Assembly: GCA_947493255.1 (NCBI GenBank)
Contig: CANLQK010000006.1
Location: 186,001 to 250,000 of the forward strand
Source of the DNA: an uncultured Paracoccaceae bacterium
GTDB taxonomy: Bacteria; Pseudomonadota; Alphaproteobacteria; Rhodobacterales; Rhodobacteraceae
DNA length: 64,000 bases
Direction: 5' to 3'
Part shown: positions 45,647 to 55,165 of the stretch, piece after piece
Layout of the letters: the number at the start of each line of letters is the position of its first letter
Numbering within the stretch: position 1 is the stretch's first letter
Translations under genes and position numbers: made by a program
The notes under the pieces: model-generated
Seen by the model: only the letters and a program-made list of their open reading frames with translations
Databases searched by the model: none
What the model was told of the DNA's origin: nothing

Positions 45647-47638
45647 ATGCGATCTATTTTGGGTGCGTCTGCAGGTTTAGCCTGTTCGGTCTTGGCCTTG
45701 GCCACGGCGTCGGTCTTCTTCCCAATTGAAGGTTCAGGAACCGCAAAAACAGGTACGTCAACAGTTTCAGACGTTTCTTTGACGGCCGAGACCGTTGAGG
45801 TTGCGATGGACGCGAATTCTGAAAATGTGGAAACAACCATTGATCCGGAGCCGGTTACGCAATCAACGCCGGAAACCATTGAACCGGAAACGGCTGAATT
45901 CAACGTTGCAGATCTTACTGTTGAACAATTGGCTACGCTGCGGTCGGATGCACTGGAGCAAATAAGCCAAGTCGAGCAGACGAAGTACGAACTGTTTCTT
46001 GAAGGTTTCGCAGCGATGAAATCTGTGGCCCTTCGTCCGGAAGCGGACCTACAGTTTGCGGAAAGTGAACGACCCGTTGCTTCGCAATTGCGCGAATCCT
46101 GTGCGCAAGGTGATGCCGATGCCTGTGCGGGTCTTTCGGGTCACTACATGTTTGGGCAAGGTGTTTTACAAGACCAACCGCTTGGCGCTGCAATTGCATT
46201 TCTGGCCTGTGAAGAGGGTGCGGATGAAGGGTGTATTCATTTCCATAATTGGGAAAATATCAGCCAATACGATTATGAAGGGCCATACCCGCATGTCGGC
46301 CATTTCGCGCAGCGATGTGCAGAAGGGAACGGTGAGTTCTGCTATCTTTTGGGCTTTCTCACAAAATACGGGCTACATAGCGTCGTAGAGGATGAATCGG
46401 CTGCTCAAAGCCTATTCGCGCAGTCCTGTGAACTGGCATATCCAATGGGATGCGCAGCGGTCGGTGAGAGCGAAAAATTCAATGAACTGGTGCTCGCGTT
46501 GTGTGGTCAAGACGACGCCGAGGCGTGCTATTCGGTTGGACGCCTACATGAACGGGGCCAGTTTGAAGGAATTTCAGAACTAAACGCGCTATCCTACTAC
46601 CGTCTGTCCTGCGATCTCGAGCCGGGGTACGCCTGTACGAAAGCCGCGCGCATCCTAACGGACGGCGAGAGTATTTCAGAAGACCTACTAGGGGCTTTCA
46701 ACTTGCTGGAAAGGGCATGTATCGCAAACCATTCTCAGAGTTGCGTGGATGCTGCCGGTTATTTGGTGGCGGGCACTGTGGTGCCGCAAGATTTGGACGG
46801 TGCACAAGCATACCTTGAAACCGCATGTATTGGGTCGCGTTCATATGAACACTGCGCCGAACTTAGGGAATTGGCACCGGATCACCCATTGGTCCGAGAG
46901 GTCAGTCATGAAACGATCAAAGCCGAGGTTGCGAGCCTAAATGCTGCAGAAGGCCCCCTAGCAGCAGCGCTTTCGGATAATTTGGATATGTTCCATCCGT
47001 CTTATTACGGACAAGTCCAACGTGTGCGCACAGAATGCGCCGCTGATGACGCCCGATCCTGCATTTACCTCGCGCACTATCTTTACGGCGAATATTCTGG
47101 CGGCGGCTCACACGGTCTTCTTTATGATGCTGTGAACCGCCCAGCCGCACGTGCTGTTTTGGAGCGGGCGTGTGACCTGGGCAACGCACAGGGCTGTTAT
47201 GAATGGGCTGACAGTTACATGTATATCGGTGAAGAGACCGATTTGGATTCTGCCTTTCCGATTTTTGAAAGAGCTTGCGACATGGACCATGCTGCAGCGT
47301 GCCATTCTTTCGCGACATTTTACGAAGACGGGACAGTAGTCGAAGAAGACTTCGTGCAGGCTGGGGAATTGTACTCAAAGTCATGTGCCCTTGGCGCAGA
47401 TTATGGCTGTCATCGATTGGGAAGCCTTTGGGACATTGAAGACGAAGCCTTGTTTCTGAGAAACATGTTAGAGAGCTGCGTTAACGGTCAAGGGAACAAC
47501 TGTGAACGCCTCGCGCAGAATTTCGAAGGCGGGCACTATGGACTTAGCGAGAACGCCGAAGTTACGACCGCACTGTTGCAATTGGGCTGTGAGCTTCAGA
47601 ATGAAAGATCATGCGCAGCAATCAGCGACACAAACTAA
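45647..47638 (+). CDS. Secreted cysteine-bridged Sel1-repeat protein (HcpA-like)
   Basis: 663 residues from ATG 45647: a signal sequence (ILGASAGLACSVLALATAS), a Thr/Glu-rich spacer (residues about 30-85) and then many Sel1-like helix pairs, for example ACDLGNAQGCYEWADSYMY, ACDMDHAAACHSFATFYEDG and SCALGADYGCHRLGSL. Most repeats hold a Cys pair about eight residues apart, as in Helicobacter HcpA-type proteins where each repeat is disulphide-bonded. Likely periplasmic and involved in protein contacts. Function unknown. Confidence 0.85.
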   Translation: MRSILGASAGLACSVLALATASVFFPIEGSGTAKTGTSTVSDVSLTAETVEVAMDANSENVETTIDPEPVTQSTPETIEPETAEFNVADLTVEQLATLRSDALEQISQVEQTKYELFLEGFAAMKSVALRPEADLQFAESERPVASQLRESCAQGDADACAGLSGHYMFGQGVLQDQPLGAAIAFLACEEGADEGCIHFHNWENISQYDYEGPYPHVGHFAQRCAEGNGEFCYLLGFLTKYGLHSVVEDESAAQSLFAQSCELAYPMGCAAVGESEKFNELVLALCGQDDAEACYSVGRLHERGQFEGISELNALSYYRLSCDLEPGYACTKAARILTDGESISEDLLGAFNLLERACIANHSQSCVDAAGYLVAGTVVPQDLDGAQAYLETACIGSRSYEHCAELRELAPDHPLVREVSHETIKAEVASLNAAEGPLAAALSDNLDMFHPSYYGQVQRVRTECAADDARSCIYLAHYLYGEYSGGGSHGLLYDAVNRPAARAVLERACDLGNAQGCYEWADSYMYIGEETDLDSAFPIFERACDMDHAAACHSFATFYEDGTVVEEDFVQAGELYSKSCALGADYGCHRLGSLWDIEDEALFLRNMLESCVNGQGNNCERLAQNFEGGHYGLSENAEVTTALLQLGCELQNERSCAAISDTN

Positions 47639-47671
47639 TATGCGACCGTGAACACCAAGCGGACCAGGCGC

Positions 47672-47688
47672 CCCAACGCATTGTTGGG
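47672..47688 (+). terminator. Weak hairpin after the Sel1-repeat gene
   Basis: CCCAAC / GTTGGG with a 5-nt loop, 33 bp after the stop. There is no T-run, so termination is doubtful. Confidence 0.25.
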
Positions 47689-47811
47689 TGACTATGACGC
47701 TGCAAATTCGGTGAATGCATGGTTTTTTGACCAGAACGTGGGAGTTCGGGTTGCGATTTCGGTCGGAACGGGTTTTTTGGGCCCGAGAATTTGAAAACAA
47801 AGGATCCGCCC

Positions 47812-48678
47812 ATGTTCGTTGTCACATTGATTGCCGCAGCAGGTGGTTTACAGCCTGCTTTGGTCGAAAGCCTACGAAACGCATGGGGCGGGCAATCGGC
47901 GCAGTGGTTGGCCGCGGATGAAGCCGCCGAATTCGCTATGGACACATTGCCCGACAATGTCGACACCGTTTGGAGCGATCTGCAGGATCAGAAAGTTGAC
48001 CTTGTGGTTCAACCGATCGAGGGTCGCCGCAAGAAAATGCTGTTGGCGGATATGGACAGCACCATGATCCAGCAAGAATGCATTGACGAGCTGGCCGCCG
48101 AGGCCGGTGTTGGTGAGCGGGTCGCCGACATTACCGCGCGTGCGATGAACGGTGAGCTAGATTTCGAAGAGGCGATCGATGAACGCGTTGGATTACTGAG
48201 AGGCTTACCAGAAAGCATCATCGCAAAGGTTTTGTCCGAGCGGATCGATTTCATGCCCGGTGGCCGCGCGTTGGTTCAAACGATGAAAGCGAACGGCGGG
48301 TATTCTGCGTTGGTGTCGGGTGGCTTTACCGCATTCACAGCGCTTGTTGCTGATGAACTTGGGTTTGATGAAAATCGGGCAAACACCTTAGAGATCGCCG
48401 ATGCGACACTCACTGGCAAAGTAGTACGGCCGATTTTAGGGCAGCAAGCAAAGCTGGTCGCCCTTAATGAGATCACCGAACGTTTGGGCATCACTGCGGC
48501 CGATGTATTGGCCGTGGGTGACGGGATGAACGATTTGTTGATGTTGCAGAATGCGGGCACAGGCGTCGCGCTGCATGGCAAACCTGCGCTACAAGAAAAG
48601 TGCAAAGTGCGGGTGAACCACGGCGACCTGACGGCTTTGCTGTACATCCAAGGTTACGCAAAAACCGAGTTCGCCTAG
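47812..48678 (+). CDS. serB: Phosphoserine phosphatase
   Basis: Last step of serine synthesis. 288 residues from ATG 47812. HAD motifs: MLLADMDSTMIQQECIDELA with the catalytic Asp, LVSGGFTAFTALVADELGFD with motif II Ser, a Lys in the KLVAL segment and VGDGMNDLLMLQNAGTGVAL. An N-terminal ACT-like region precedes it. Its TAG is shared with the convergent kinase gene (CTAG 48675-48678). Confidence 0.95.
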   Translation: MFVVTLIAAAGGLQPALVESLRNAWGGQSAQWLAADEAAEFAMDTLPDNVDTVWSDLQDQKVDLVVQPIEGRRKKMLLADMDSTMIQQECIDELAAEAGVGERVADITARAMNGELDFEEAIDERVGLLRGLPESIIAKVLSERIDFMPGGRALVQTMKANGGYSALVSGGFTAFTALVADELGFDENRANTLEIADATLTGKVVRPILGQQAKLVALNEITERLGITAADVLAVGDGMNDLLMLQNAGTGVALHGKPALQEKCKVRVNHGDLTALLYIQGYAKTEFA

Positions 48679-49577
48679 GCCAATCTAGCGATGCCTAAAT
48701 GCGTTAGGGTCTGGCGGGAAATGGCGCATAGCCCTTCATGGGACCGGCCACGGTAAAAGGCCAATGCAACGGTCGCAGCATAAAGTGCCCATCCTTTTGC
48801 GCGCGCCCATTCAGGTTCTGTCGCTGCGCAGGTCGTGCGGAACGTTGCCCGCCCAGATGGTGGGAGCCACGTCCAAGCGGCTGCAAGGTCAACAGCTCTA
48901 TCGCCGATAGCGGACAAGCCCCAGTCAATAACCGCCACGAGCTTTCCATCTTTCGCCAAAAGATTATCGGCTTTGATGTCGCCGTGCACCCACGTCAATT
49001 CGCGGGCGGGCGGAGCGCAACAGGCGTCGTTCCAAATTTGACGCGCTGCTTTCGTGTCCAATTCATCTGCGAGGCTCTCGATGTCGCTGAGTACTTTGCC
49101 TGTCAGCAGGTCTAGCGCCACACCTCGATTGTGATTTTGGTTGCCGGCGATGGGCCCGCCATAGGTTCCCACATCACGAAGAGCATTCAAGAATTCACCA
49201 AGGTCACGGGCGCCCTGTTGCGGGTCCTTGATTTGATCCAAGCTCGCGGGGTTTCCGTCGATCCATTTGAATAGCCCGAAACGATCCTGCGGTTCGGCGT
49301 TTGCCGTTGCAAACAGCACTTGCGGGGTTTGGAGAGGCAAGCCGTGAAGGCGCGGCAAGATCTGTAGTTCCTTTGCCAACAAGGGCACTGCGCTTGGCCG
49401 TTTAGCGACACGTAGAACCGCTCCCGCACCCAGCCGAAACATCGCATTGTCTGTTCCGCTCGTCTGCAACGCCTGCACAGGTAAGTCGGCCCAATCAGGC
49501 GCTTGCGCCCTCAGGAGGGCCGTTACCTGTTCAGGACCAATGACCGAGCCATCATTCCAATCTTGATCACCCGTCAT
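48675..49577 (-). CDS. Aminoglycoside-phosphotransferase-family kinase
   Basis: 300 residues from ATG 49577, which lies 11 bp inside the selD 3' end, so it is coupled to selD. The protein-kinase-like core shows VLRVAKRPSAVPLLAKEL, catalytic WVHGDIKADNLLAKDGKL and metal-binding AVIDWGLSAIGD. The family includes antibiotic, choline and other small-molecule kinases; there is no ground to call it a resistance gene. A role connected to selenium is only suggested by the coupling. Confidence 0.85.
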   Translation of the reverse strand: MTGDQDWNDGSVIGPEQVTALLRAQAPDWADLPVQALQTSGTDNAMFRLGAGAVLRVAKRPSAVPLLAKELQILPRLHGLPLQTPQVLFATANAEPQDRFGLFKWIDGNPASLDQIKDPQQGARDLGEFLNALRDVGTYGGPIAGNQNHNRGVALDLLTGKVLSDIESLADELDTKAARQIWNDACCAPPARELTWVHGDIKADNLLAKDGKLVAVIDWGLSAIGDRAVDLAAAWTWLPPSGRATFRTTCAATEPEWARAKGWALYAATVALAFYRGRSHEGLCAISRQTLTHLGIARLA

Positions 49578-51705
49578 CAAAAACCACACCCGGCTCATCG
49601 GTAATCTCGCCGATGATATGGATGCCTTGTGTCCCTGCCAGACGTTGCGCCAATGACTTAGGGATTGCGGCCAATAATCCGCCGCCAGTTTGGGGGTCAA
49701 ACATGAGCGCGGCGCGGGCGGTGTCCGGCGCGGTGACGCCTTCGATTGCACGGTTGTCGGGGTATATCGTCGATCGTACGCCCGTCTCAGCAAGGTGCAA
49801 AGCGCCCTCCATTAAGGGTACATCGGACAGCTTCACCCGCGCCCCAACGCCAGACGCGCCACACATCCCAGCGAGGTGACCCGCCAACCCAAAACCGGTG
49901 ACATCTGTCATCGCGTTGGCCTTGGCCAAAGCCAGCGCTGCCTGCGCCTGCCCGCGTTGCATGTGAACAAGGCAAGCCTGCACATCTGCACCATGGGCAA
50001 GGCGCCGCATATCTGCCGCCATGATTGTTCCCGAACCGATTGGTTTGGTCAGAACCAAGGCATCACCAGGTTTTGCCCCTGCCAAGGTGATCGGTTTTGC
50101 TTTGCAAAGGCCTGTCACCGTGAGGCCGATGGCCATTTCTGCGCCCATGGATGTATGTCCACCAACGAGGGCCGCACCGGCATCTGCCAACACTTGCGCG
50201 GCGGTTTTTGTTATTTCGGCCACAGTGCGGGCCTGCAATGCAGCCGTCATCCGCGGGAGCGTTATTGAAAGTGTTGCGGCTTGTGGCGCTGCCCTCATAG
50301 CCCAGACATCGCCCAGCGCATGCACCGTCGCAATATTGGCCAATGTAACCGGATCATCGGTGATCGCGTTCAAATGATCCGTTGTTAGCACCTGTCGTGT
50401 GCGCCCCATTGTAAGCAATGCCGCATCATCACCAGCCAACGGAGTGACATCTTTGCGCGTGGTAGCCGGCAAACCAGACAGTGCGGTATCTAATGCGGCG
50501 CGCCCAACTTTAGCACCGCAGCCCCCGCATTGAGGTACGTCGCCCATCACCTCAACCACCCCATCGGCCACAGGGCTAGGCAGCTTGGTTTTCATCGCTG
50601 GCAGGGTGTCGAACTGGTTCATGAACTTGCGGTCAATTTGGTTTTTCCACCGCCAAAGCAATGCACCCCGACGCGCCGTGCCCAACTTTTCGGCCAAGGC
50701 CTCTTTACCGCCCAGTGAAATGAGTTTGAGATAATCTTTTTGCGGCTTGTAGGGCCGTAATGTACCCCCCGACAAATGCGCACGTAGATTGTCGAAAAGC
50801 ACGGGTGCCTGCCGCACCGCAAATACGCCCGCCTTGGGCCGCGGATCGTGGGTTAAATGCGCGCAATCCCCGACCGCAAAAACGTCGTCATGCGATGTCT
50901 GAAGCGTTGGACCGACCTTTAAGAAACCTTCGTGCAGGTCCAACCCAATTTCTGACACCCAATCGTGTGGGCGCGCACCAGCCGCACCCGTGGTAAAACC
51001 AGACGCAATCTTGCGGCCATCCGCAAGGCAAACCGCATCGGTACGAACTTCGGAAACATCGGCACCTTCGACTAAGGTAACACCGAGTTCGTCCAAAGCC
51101 GCCAGAAGCCGGTCACGTGTTGGGCGATTGAAACCATCCAACACTTCACCGCGATCGATTAGCGAGATTTCTGGTGATCGGTCGCGCAGGGCATAGGCCA
51201 TTGCCATTGCCAGTTCAGCGCCCGCAACACCGCCGCCGATGATCGCTATCTTGGGGTCCTTCGCATCTGCGCGAAACGCATCCCAACGCGATGCAAAAAT
51301 ACCCAATGGTTTTGCAGGCACGCCGTGTTCTGAGAAGCCATCCAGCTTGGGCATCTCGGACGTAATTCCGACATCGATCGCCGCGACGTCATAGGCAACC
51401 GGCGGGCGGCCCGGAACGGTGATTTCTTTTGTCACTGGGTCAATTGCCGTGGCTTTGCCGTTGATCAGTCGGGCGCCCGCAAACCGGCACAGCTTGACCA
51501 GATCAATGTCTAATTCGTCGCGCGTATAATGACCGGCTACAAACCCGGGCAACATGCCCGAATAGGGTGCAGTCGGGCCGGGATTTATCACCGTTACGCG
51601 CACGCCAGGCAGCGGGTTCATGCCCCATGATCGAAGAACAAGCGCGTGGGTATGACCACCGCCAACAAAAACGAGGTCACGGGTGTATGGGATTTGCTTT
51701 TTCAT
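49567..51705 (-). CDS. selD: Selenide, water dikinase fused to an FAD-dependent oxidoreductase
   Basis: 712-residue fusion. Residues 1-375 are an NDH-2-like pyridine nucleotide-disulphide oxidoreductase domain with two dinucleotide loops (VFVGGGHTHA, IAIIGGGVAGAELAMAMA) and the FAD motif VFAVGDCAHL. Residues about 385-712 are SelD: QCGGCGAKVG, with Cys396 aligning by eye to the catalytic Cys of E. coli SelD, DDAALL, VGGHTSMGAEMAIG and DVTGFGLAGHL. SelD makes selenophosphate from selenide and ATP; the oxidoreductase part may supply reduced selenium. Such fusions are known in several bacteria. Its product serves MnmH in this window. Confidence 0.94.
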   Translation of the reverse strand: MKKQIPYTRDLVFVGGGHTHALVLRSWGMNPLPGVRVTVINPGPTAPYSGMLPGFVAGHYTRDELDIDLVKLCRFAGARLINGKATAIDPVTKEITVPGRPPVAYDVAAIDVGITSEMPKLDGFSEHGVPAKPLGIFASRWDAFRADAKDPKIAIIGGGVAGAELAMAMAYALRDRSPEISLIDRGEVLDGFNRPTRDRLLAALDELGVTLVEGADVSEVRTDAVCLADGRKIASGFTTGAAGARPHDWVSEIGLDLHEGFLKVGPTLQTSHDDVFAVGDCAHLTHDPRPKAGVFAVRQAPVLFDNLRAHLSGGTLRPYKPQKDYLKLISLGGKEALAEKLGTARRGALLWRWKNQIDRKFMNQFDTLPAMKTKLPSPVADGVVEVMGDVPQCGGCGAKVGRAALDTALSGLPATTRKDVTPLAGDDAALLTMGRTRQVLTTDHLNAITDDPVTLANIATVHALGDVWAMRAAPQAATLSITLPRMTAALQARTVAEITKTAAQVLADAGAALVGGHTSMGAEMAIGLTVTGLCKAKPITLAGAKPGDALVLTKPIGSGTIMAADMRRLAHGADVQACLVHMQRGQAQAALALAKANAMTDVTGFGLAGHLAGMCGASGVGARVKLSDVPLMEGALHLAETGVRSTIYPDNRAIEGVTAPDTARAALMFDPQTGGGLLAAIPKSLAQRLAGTQGIHIIGEITDEPGVVFDDG

Positions 51706-51756
51706 GAATTCTTCCTAGCCCGTCACTTCACGCAATGGGAGGGGTTCACGGAAAAG

Positions 51757-52791
51757 TCACTCATACCCTGTCATTTCCAAATACCCTCTGCCTTGGTGGC
51801 TACCTTCGATGACCACGGGCCCTTCCCAATAAGGAATCGATGTCGTCATCCATGCCTGAGGGTTGATCGCATAGACGTCCACATCGACGCCACGGTCACC
51901 CAACTGAACAGACCAACCAGTGGGAACATCACGCCCATTCACTGACGTTGTATTGGTAGGCTCGGCCGTAAACGCCCCGTCAGGATAGGCCGTTGTTTCA
52001 CCATTGGGCGCGATCCATGTGGCGGCGGTGTAATAGGTGTCATCGGTCTGTCGAAGGCGGAAACCCATTAATTTTCCTTCTTCCAAGGAAAGCGAAAACC
52101 AATCCCATCCTGTTTGGTTTTCAGATAGGGGCTGAGACGACCATTCGCGATCTAGCCATGCCTGCCCCGTAACGGCCACCTCACCATTCGGCAGATTTAG
52201 GATCCCCTCGATCGCATAGAACGGTTGTGAATAGTAATAGCTGGCCTGCCCCTCGGCAGACTTTACGGAATAGCCATCCTCCCCATGAAAGATGAGCGGG
52301 CCTTGGGCGGTAAGTTCCATGTCGTAAGAAAAATCCGGCCCGCTGGCTGTCATGCGGAGATCGTCGAAGTTAGGGCCCGCCAATTGCCAATCGTCTATCC
52401 ATGCCTCGAAGGGGGCTGCCGTAACGCCCGCCTGCCCGATCCCGCCACGCGCCAACCGTTCTGTGACATAGTGAGCGTCCGGCGTCGTCACTGCCGCGTG
52501 GCCCATCCATAACTGCGGCGACGTCCAACCGTCGCCCTCACCAACGGCTAGGGCTGTTCTAAACAAAGTCCACTGAAGTCCATAATCGGTTCCGTCGTCG
52601 GCCTGTAAATTCGCAGTCAGATACCACCATTCAATCCGGTAATCTGGATGCGGGCCATGATCGGCGGGAAAAGAAAATGCAGCGGGACGTTGCGGCGTTG
52701 CGAAGTCTTCGGTCGCTGTGCCAAGGCCAGCAAAACCTTGGGCTGATACGACACTCGGTAGCAACAAAAAAATCAGGGCTTTAACGTTCAT
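51757..52791 (-). CDS. AttH/CrtC-like secreted lipocalin-type protein
   Basis: 344 residues with a signal peptide (KALIFLLLPSVVSAQG). Signatures of the AttH/CrtC family: FPADHGPHPDYRIEWWYLTA, WMGHAAVTTPDAHYVTERL, ASYYYSQPFYAIEG and AWLDREWSSQPL. It overlaps the permease gene by 11 bp. In AttEFGH systems the AttH protein is exported by, or works with, the ABC transporter encoded upstream. A carotenoid hydratase role is unlikely because no carotenoid genes are near. Confidence 0.85.
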   Translation of the reverse strand: MNVKALIFLLLPSVVSAQGFAGLGTATEDFATPQRPAAFSFPADHGPHPDYRIEWWYLTANLQADDGTDYGLQWTLFRTALAVGEGDGWTSPQLWMGHAAVTTPDAHYVTERLARGGIGQAGVTAAPFEAWIDDWQLAGPNFDDLRMTASGPDFSYDMELTAQGPLIFHGEDGYSVKSAEGQASYYYSQPFYAIEGILNLPNGEVAVTGQAWLDREWSSQPLSENQTGWDWFSLSLEEGKLMGFRLRQTDDTYYTAATWIAPNGETTAYPDGAFTAEPTNTTSVNGRDVPTGWSVQLGDRGVDVDVYAINPQAWMTTSIPYWEGPVVIEGSHQGRGYLEMTGYE

Positions 52792-55165
52792 TGGAAAACA
52801 CCTTTAGCAAGTCGGATGGACGTGTGCGTGCCAATTTACGGGCCGGCCAAAGTGCGGCTAAGATTGCGGCGCCGACCGCGAAAACCGCTAAACGTGCGTA
52901 GTCTAGCGGGAACAGGAACATCGGCAAACGCCACCCAAAGGCTTCGACGTTGACAACAGCAAGCAACGTCCACGCCAACCCCAATCCTAAGGGTAGAGCC
53001 AAAATCGTTGTAAGCAGCGCCAACATGACGGCGCGCAGAATTTCTATTCGCCCCAACCGAGCCCGTGTCAGCCCCTGTGACCAAACCGGTGCAAGCTGCG
53101 GAAGCCGCATCGTTGCGAGGGTTAGAAGGCTCATCAAGATTGCAAAGCCAGCCACTGCCAAGGTTAACACATTTAGGGCCCCTGTTACGGTAAACGTGCG
53201 GTCAAATACATCCAAAGAGAATGCCTTGATTCCCGCCTGATTGACCATATTCGCCTCTGATAGGTCGAACATTTCGCGCAATTCTATGGTGAGGGCAGTT
53301 ACATTTTCAGGGTCCATGCGCACCCCAAATCGCAAGGCGCGGATATCGGGGAAAAGGGCTTCGAACACAGCTTCGGTCACGATGACCTGACCTATGGGAT
53401 TACCGTAGTCACCATAGATCCCGAGCACATCAAACCGTTCGCCGGCAAGGGTGATCTGGTCGCCAATGGCAAGACCTGCACGGCGGGCGAGCTGTTCGTT
53501 GATAGCTGCGCCTTCCCCATTCTCAATACGCGTCCAAGCGTTGGGGGCGTCCTGCAAGAACACCCAATTATCGCGGTATGTGGCGTGGGGGGTTGGGCCG
53601 TAAATTTCAGATGGAAGACCCCGAATATCTTGACTGATGGATTGAATCGGAAGGACCTTTTCGACCCTTGGTTTTAGGTAGTCCTGTAGCTGGCTGGCTT
53701 GGGCCGCATCATCTGCATAGATATAAAGTTCAGATGCCAACCGTTGGTCCAAAAACCCTGTAAACGTCAACCGAAACGAACTGACCATAGTCGAGACACC
53801 AACGTTTGCTGCCATCGCCAAAAGCAGTGCCATGAGCGCAAGCGAAAGGCCTGGAAGTTGTTGACGGGTATCAGCCCAAAACCATTCAGCCATAACGCTA
53901 CGCGCCCGCGATGCCCCGAAGGCCAGCACACGGTCCAGCAACAATGGTAGCGCCAAGGCCGCGCCGATCAGGAGGGCCGCCAACATACCAAAACCGGCCG
54001 CCAAGCCGCTGCCGAACACACCCAACAGCGCTGCCGCCACAAGAAGCCCCACAGCCAGAACACCTTGCGCCTTTCGGCCCTGTCCTGCCTGCATTGCCCA
54101 TGCGCGCGGGCGTGCAGATGCCAATAGTGGCATCTTTGCCAACCGCCACAGGGACGCCGCGGCCGCCAGCGCCGTGCCGCCGACAGCAATTGCCAACCCC
54201 GAAAGCCACCATTCTGGGCGGAGTTGCAAATTGCCGGAAACAGATGCGCCGTAAAGGCCCGACAGGGTCGCCGCCACATCTGGCAACAAGGCCGCAGCAA
54301 CGACATAACCCAGCCCGACGCCAATCGCGCCAGCAACCAAGGACAACACCAAGAGTTCCGCCGCGATCAAGCCAACCAATCTGCGCAACGGAAAGCCCAG
54401 CGCCCGCAATGTCCGAATAACGGGACGACGTTGTTCAAATGCCAACCCAATCGCGCCGTGAACAATGAATATTCCTACAGCAAAAGACAGCAACCCAAAC
54501 GCTGTCAGGTTCAAATGGAAGCTATCCGTCAACCGCGCCACATCTGACCCGCCTTGGGGTGGGCGCAAGGTCAGGTTGGGTACCACTTGGTCAAGCGGGA
54601 TCTGTGTAACTGGTTGGTTTGGCGCAACGATGAAACGGGTCAGTTCGCCATCCATCCGCAGCAGCCTTTGCGCGGTGCCGACATCGGTCAGAATGACGTT
54701 CGGGGCCACGTCCCCAGATACGATTTTTGTTATGTCGACATCGACTAACCGGTCCAGCGTGGCTTGGGTGCCGAACAGCACCCCACCTAACAAAGTTTCG
54801 ACCGTCAATGCGCCGTCTGTAAAGTCTACGGGGCCTAACCCGTTGGGGGCCGTCAACGCATCTAACCCCACCAATCGAATACCCTGCAACCGGCCTTCGG
54901 CGACAGGGCTGACCAACCAACCCGCGCGGCGCAATGCGACGTAATCCGATTGGGCAATGGCACCATCAGCGCTGGTAATTTGCGCGAATTGCCCTTCACC
55001 CAAGGTTTCGGCTGCAGCATCATAGGACGCGCGTGCCTCGGCGTTTACGGCTTGAACCCCAGACCAAAGCGCGGTTGCCAGCGACAACCCTACAACCAAC
55101 GTAAACAACTGCATCGGATTGCGCCGCCAATGAGACAGCAGCGCTAACAAACCAGCCTTGGTCAT
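52781..55165 (-). CDS. FtsX-type ABC transporter permease (AttF/AttG-like, single chain)
   Basis: 794 residues with about ten transmembrane segments in the double FtsX architecture: an N-terminal helix (LFTVVVGLSLATALWSGVQA), a large periplasmic loop, three helices, a middle helix set, a second periplasmic loop (about 490-640) and three C-terminal helices ending near WPARKLARTRPSDLLKVFSN. One gene covers what is split into AttF and AttG in some bacteria. It overlaps the ATPase gene by 4 bp (ATGA) and AttH by 11 bp. Confidence 0.88.
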   Translation of the reverse strand: MTKAGLLALLSHWRRNPMQLFTLVVGLSLATALWSGVQAVNAEARASYDAAAETLGEGQFAQITSADGAIAQSDYVALRRAGWLVSPVAEGRLQGIRLVGLDALTAPNGLGPVDFTDGALTVETLLGGVLFGTQATLDRLVDVDITKIVSGDVAPNVILTDVGTAQRLLRMDGELTRFIVAPNQPVTQIPLDQVVPNLTLRPPQGGSDVARLTDSFHLNLTAFGLLSFAVGIFIVHGAIGLAFEQRRPVIRTLRALGFPLRRLVGLIAAELLVLSLVAGAIGVGLGYVVAAALLPDVAATLSGLYGASVSGNLQLRPEWWLSGLAIAVGGTALAAAASLWRLAKMPLLASARPRAWAMQAGQGRKAQGVLAVGLLVAAALLGVFGSGLAAGFGMLAALLIGAALALPLLLDRVLAFGASRARSVMAEWFWADTRQQLPGLSLALMALLLAMAANVGVSTMVSSFRLTFTGFLDQRLASELYIYADDAAQASQLQDYLKPRVEKVLPIQSISQDIRGLPSEIYGPTPHATYRDNWVFLQDAPNAWTRIENGEGAAINEQLARRAGLAIGDQITLAGERFDVLGIYGDYGNPIGQVIVTEAVFEALFPDIRALRFGVRMDPENVTALTIELREMFDLSEANMVNQAGIKAFSLDVFDRTFTVTGALNVLTLAVAGFAILMSLLTLATMRLPQLAPVWSQGLTRARLGRIEILRAVMLALLTTILALPLGLGLAWTLLAVVNVEAFGWRLPMFLFPLDYARLAVFAVGAAILAALWPARKLARTRPSDLLKVFSNER

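Noticed and set aside
48675-49577. Aminoglycoside resistance gene
   Set aside because: The APH fold covers many small-molecule kinases; position behind selD and ordinary base composition give no sign of an acquired resistance gene.
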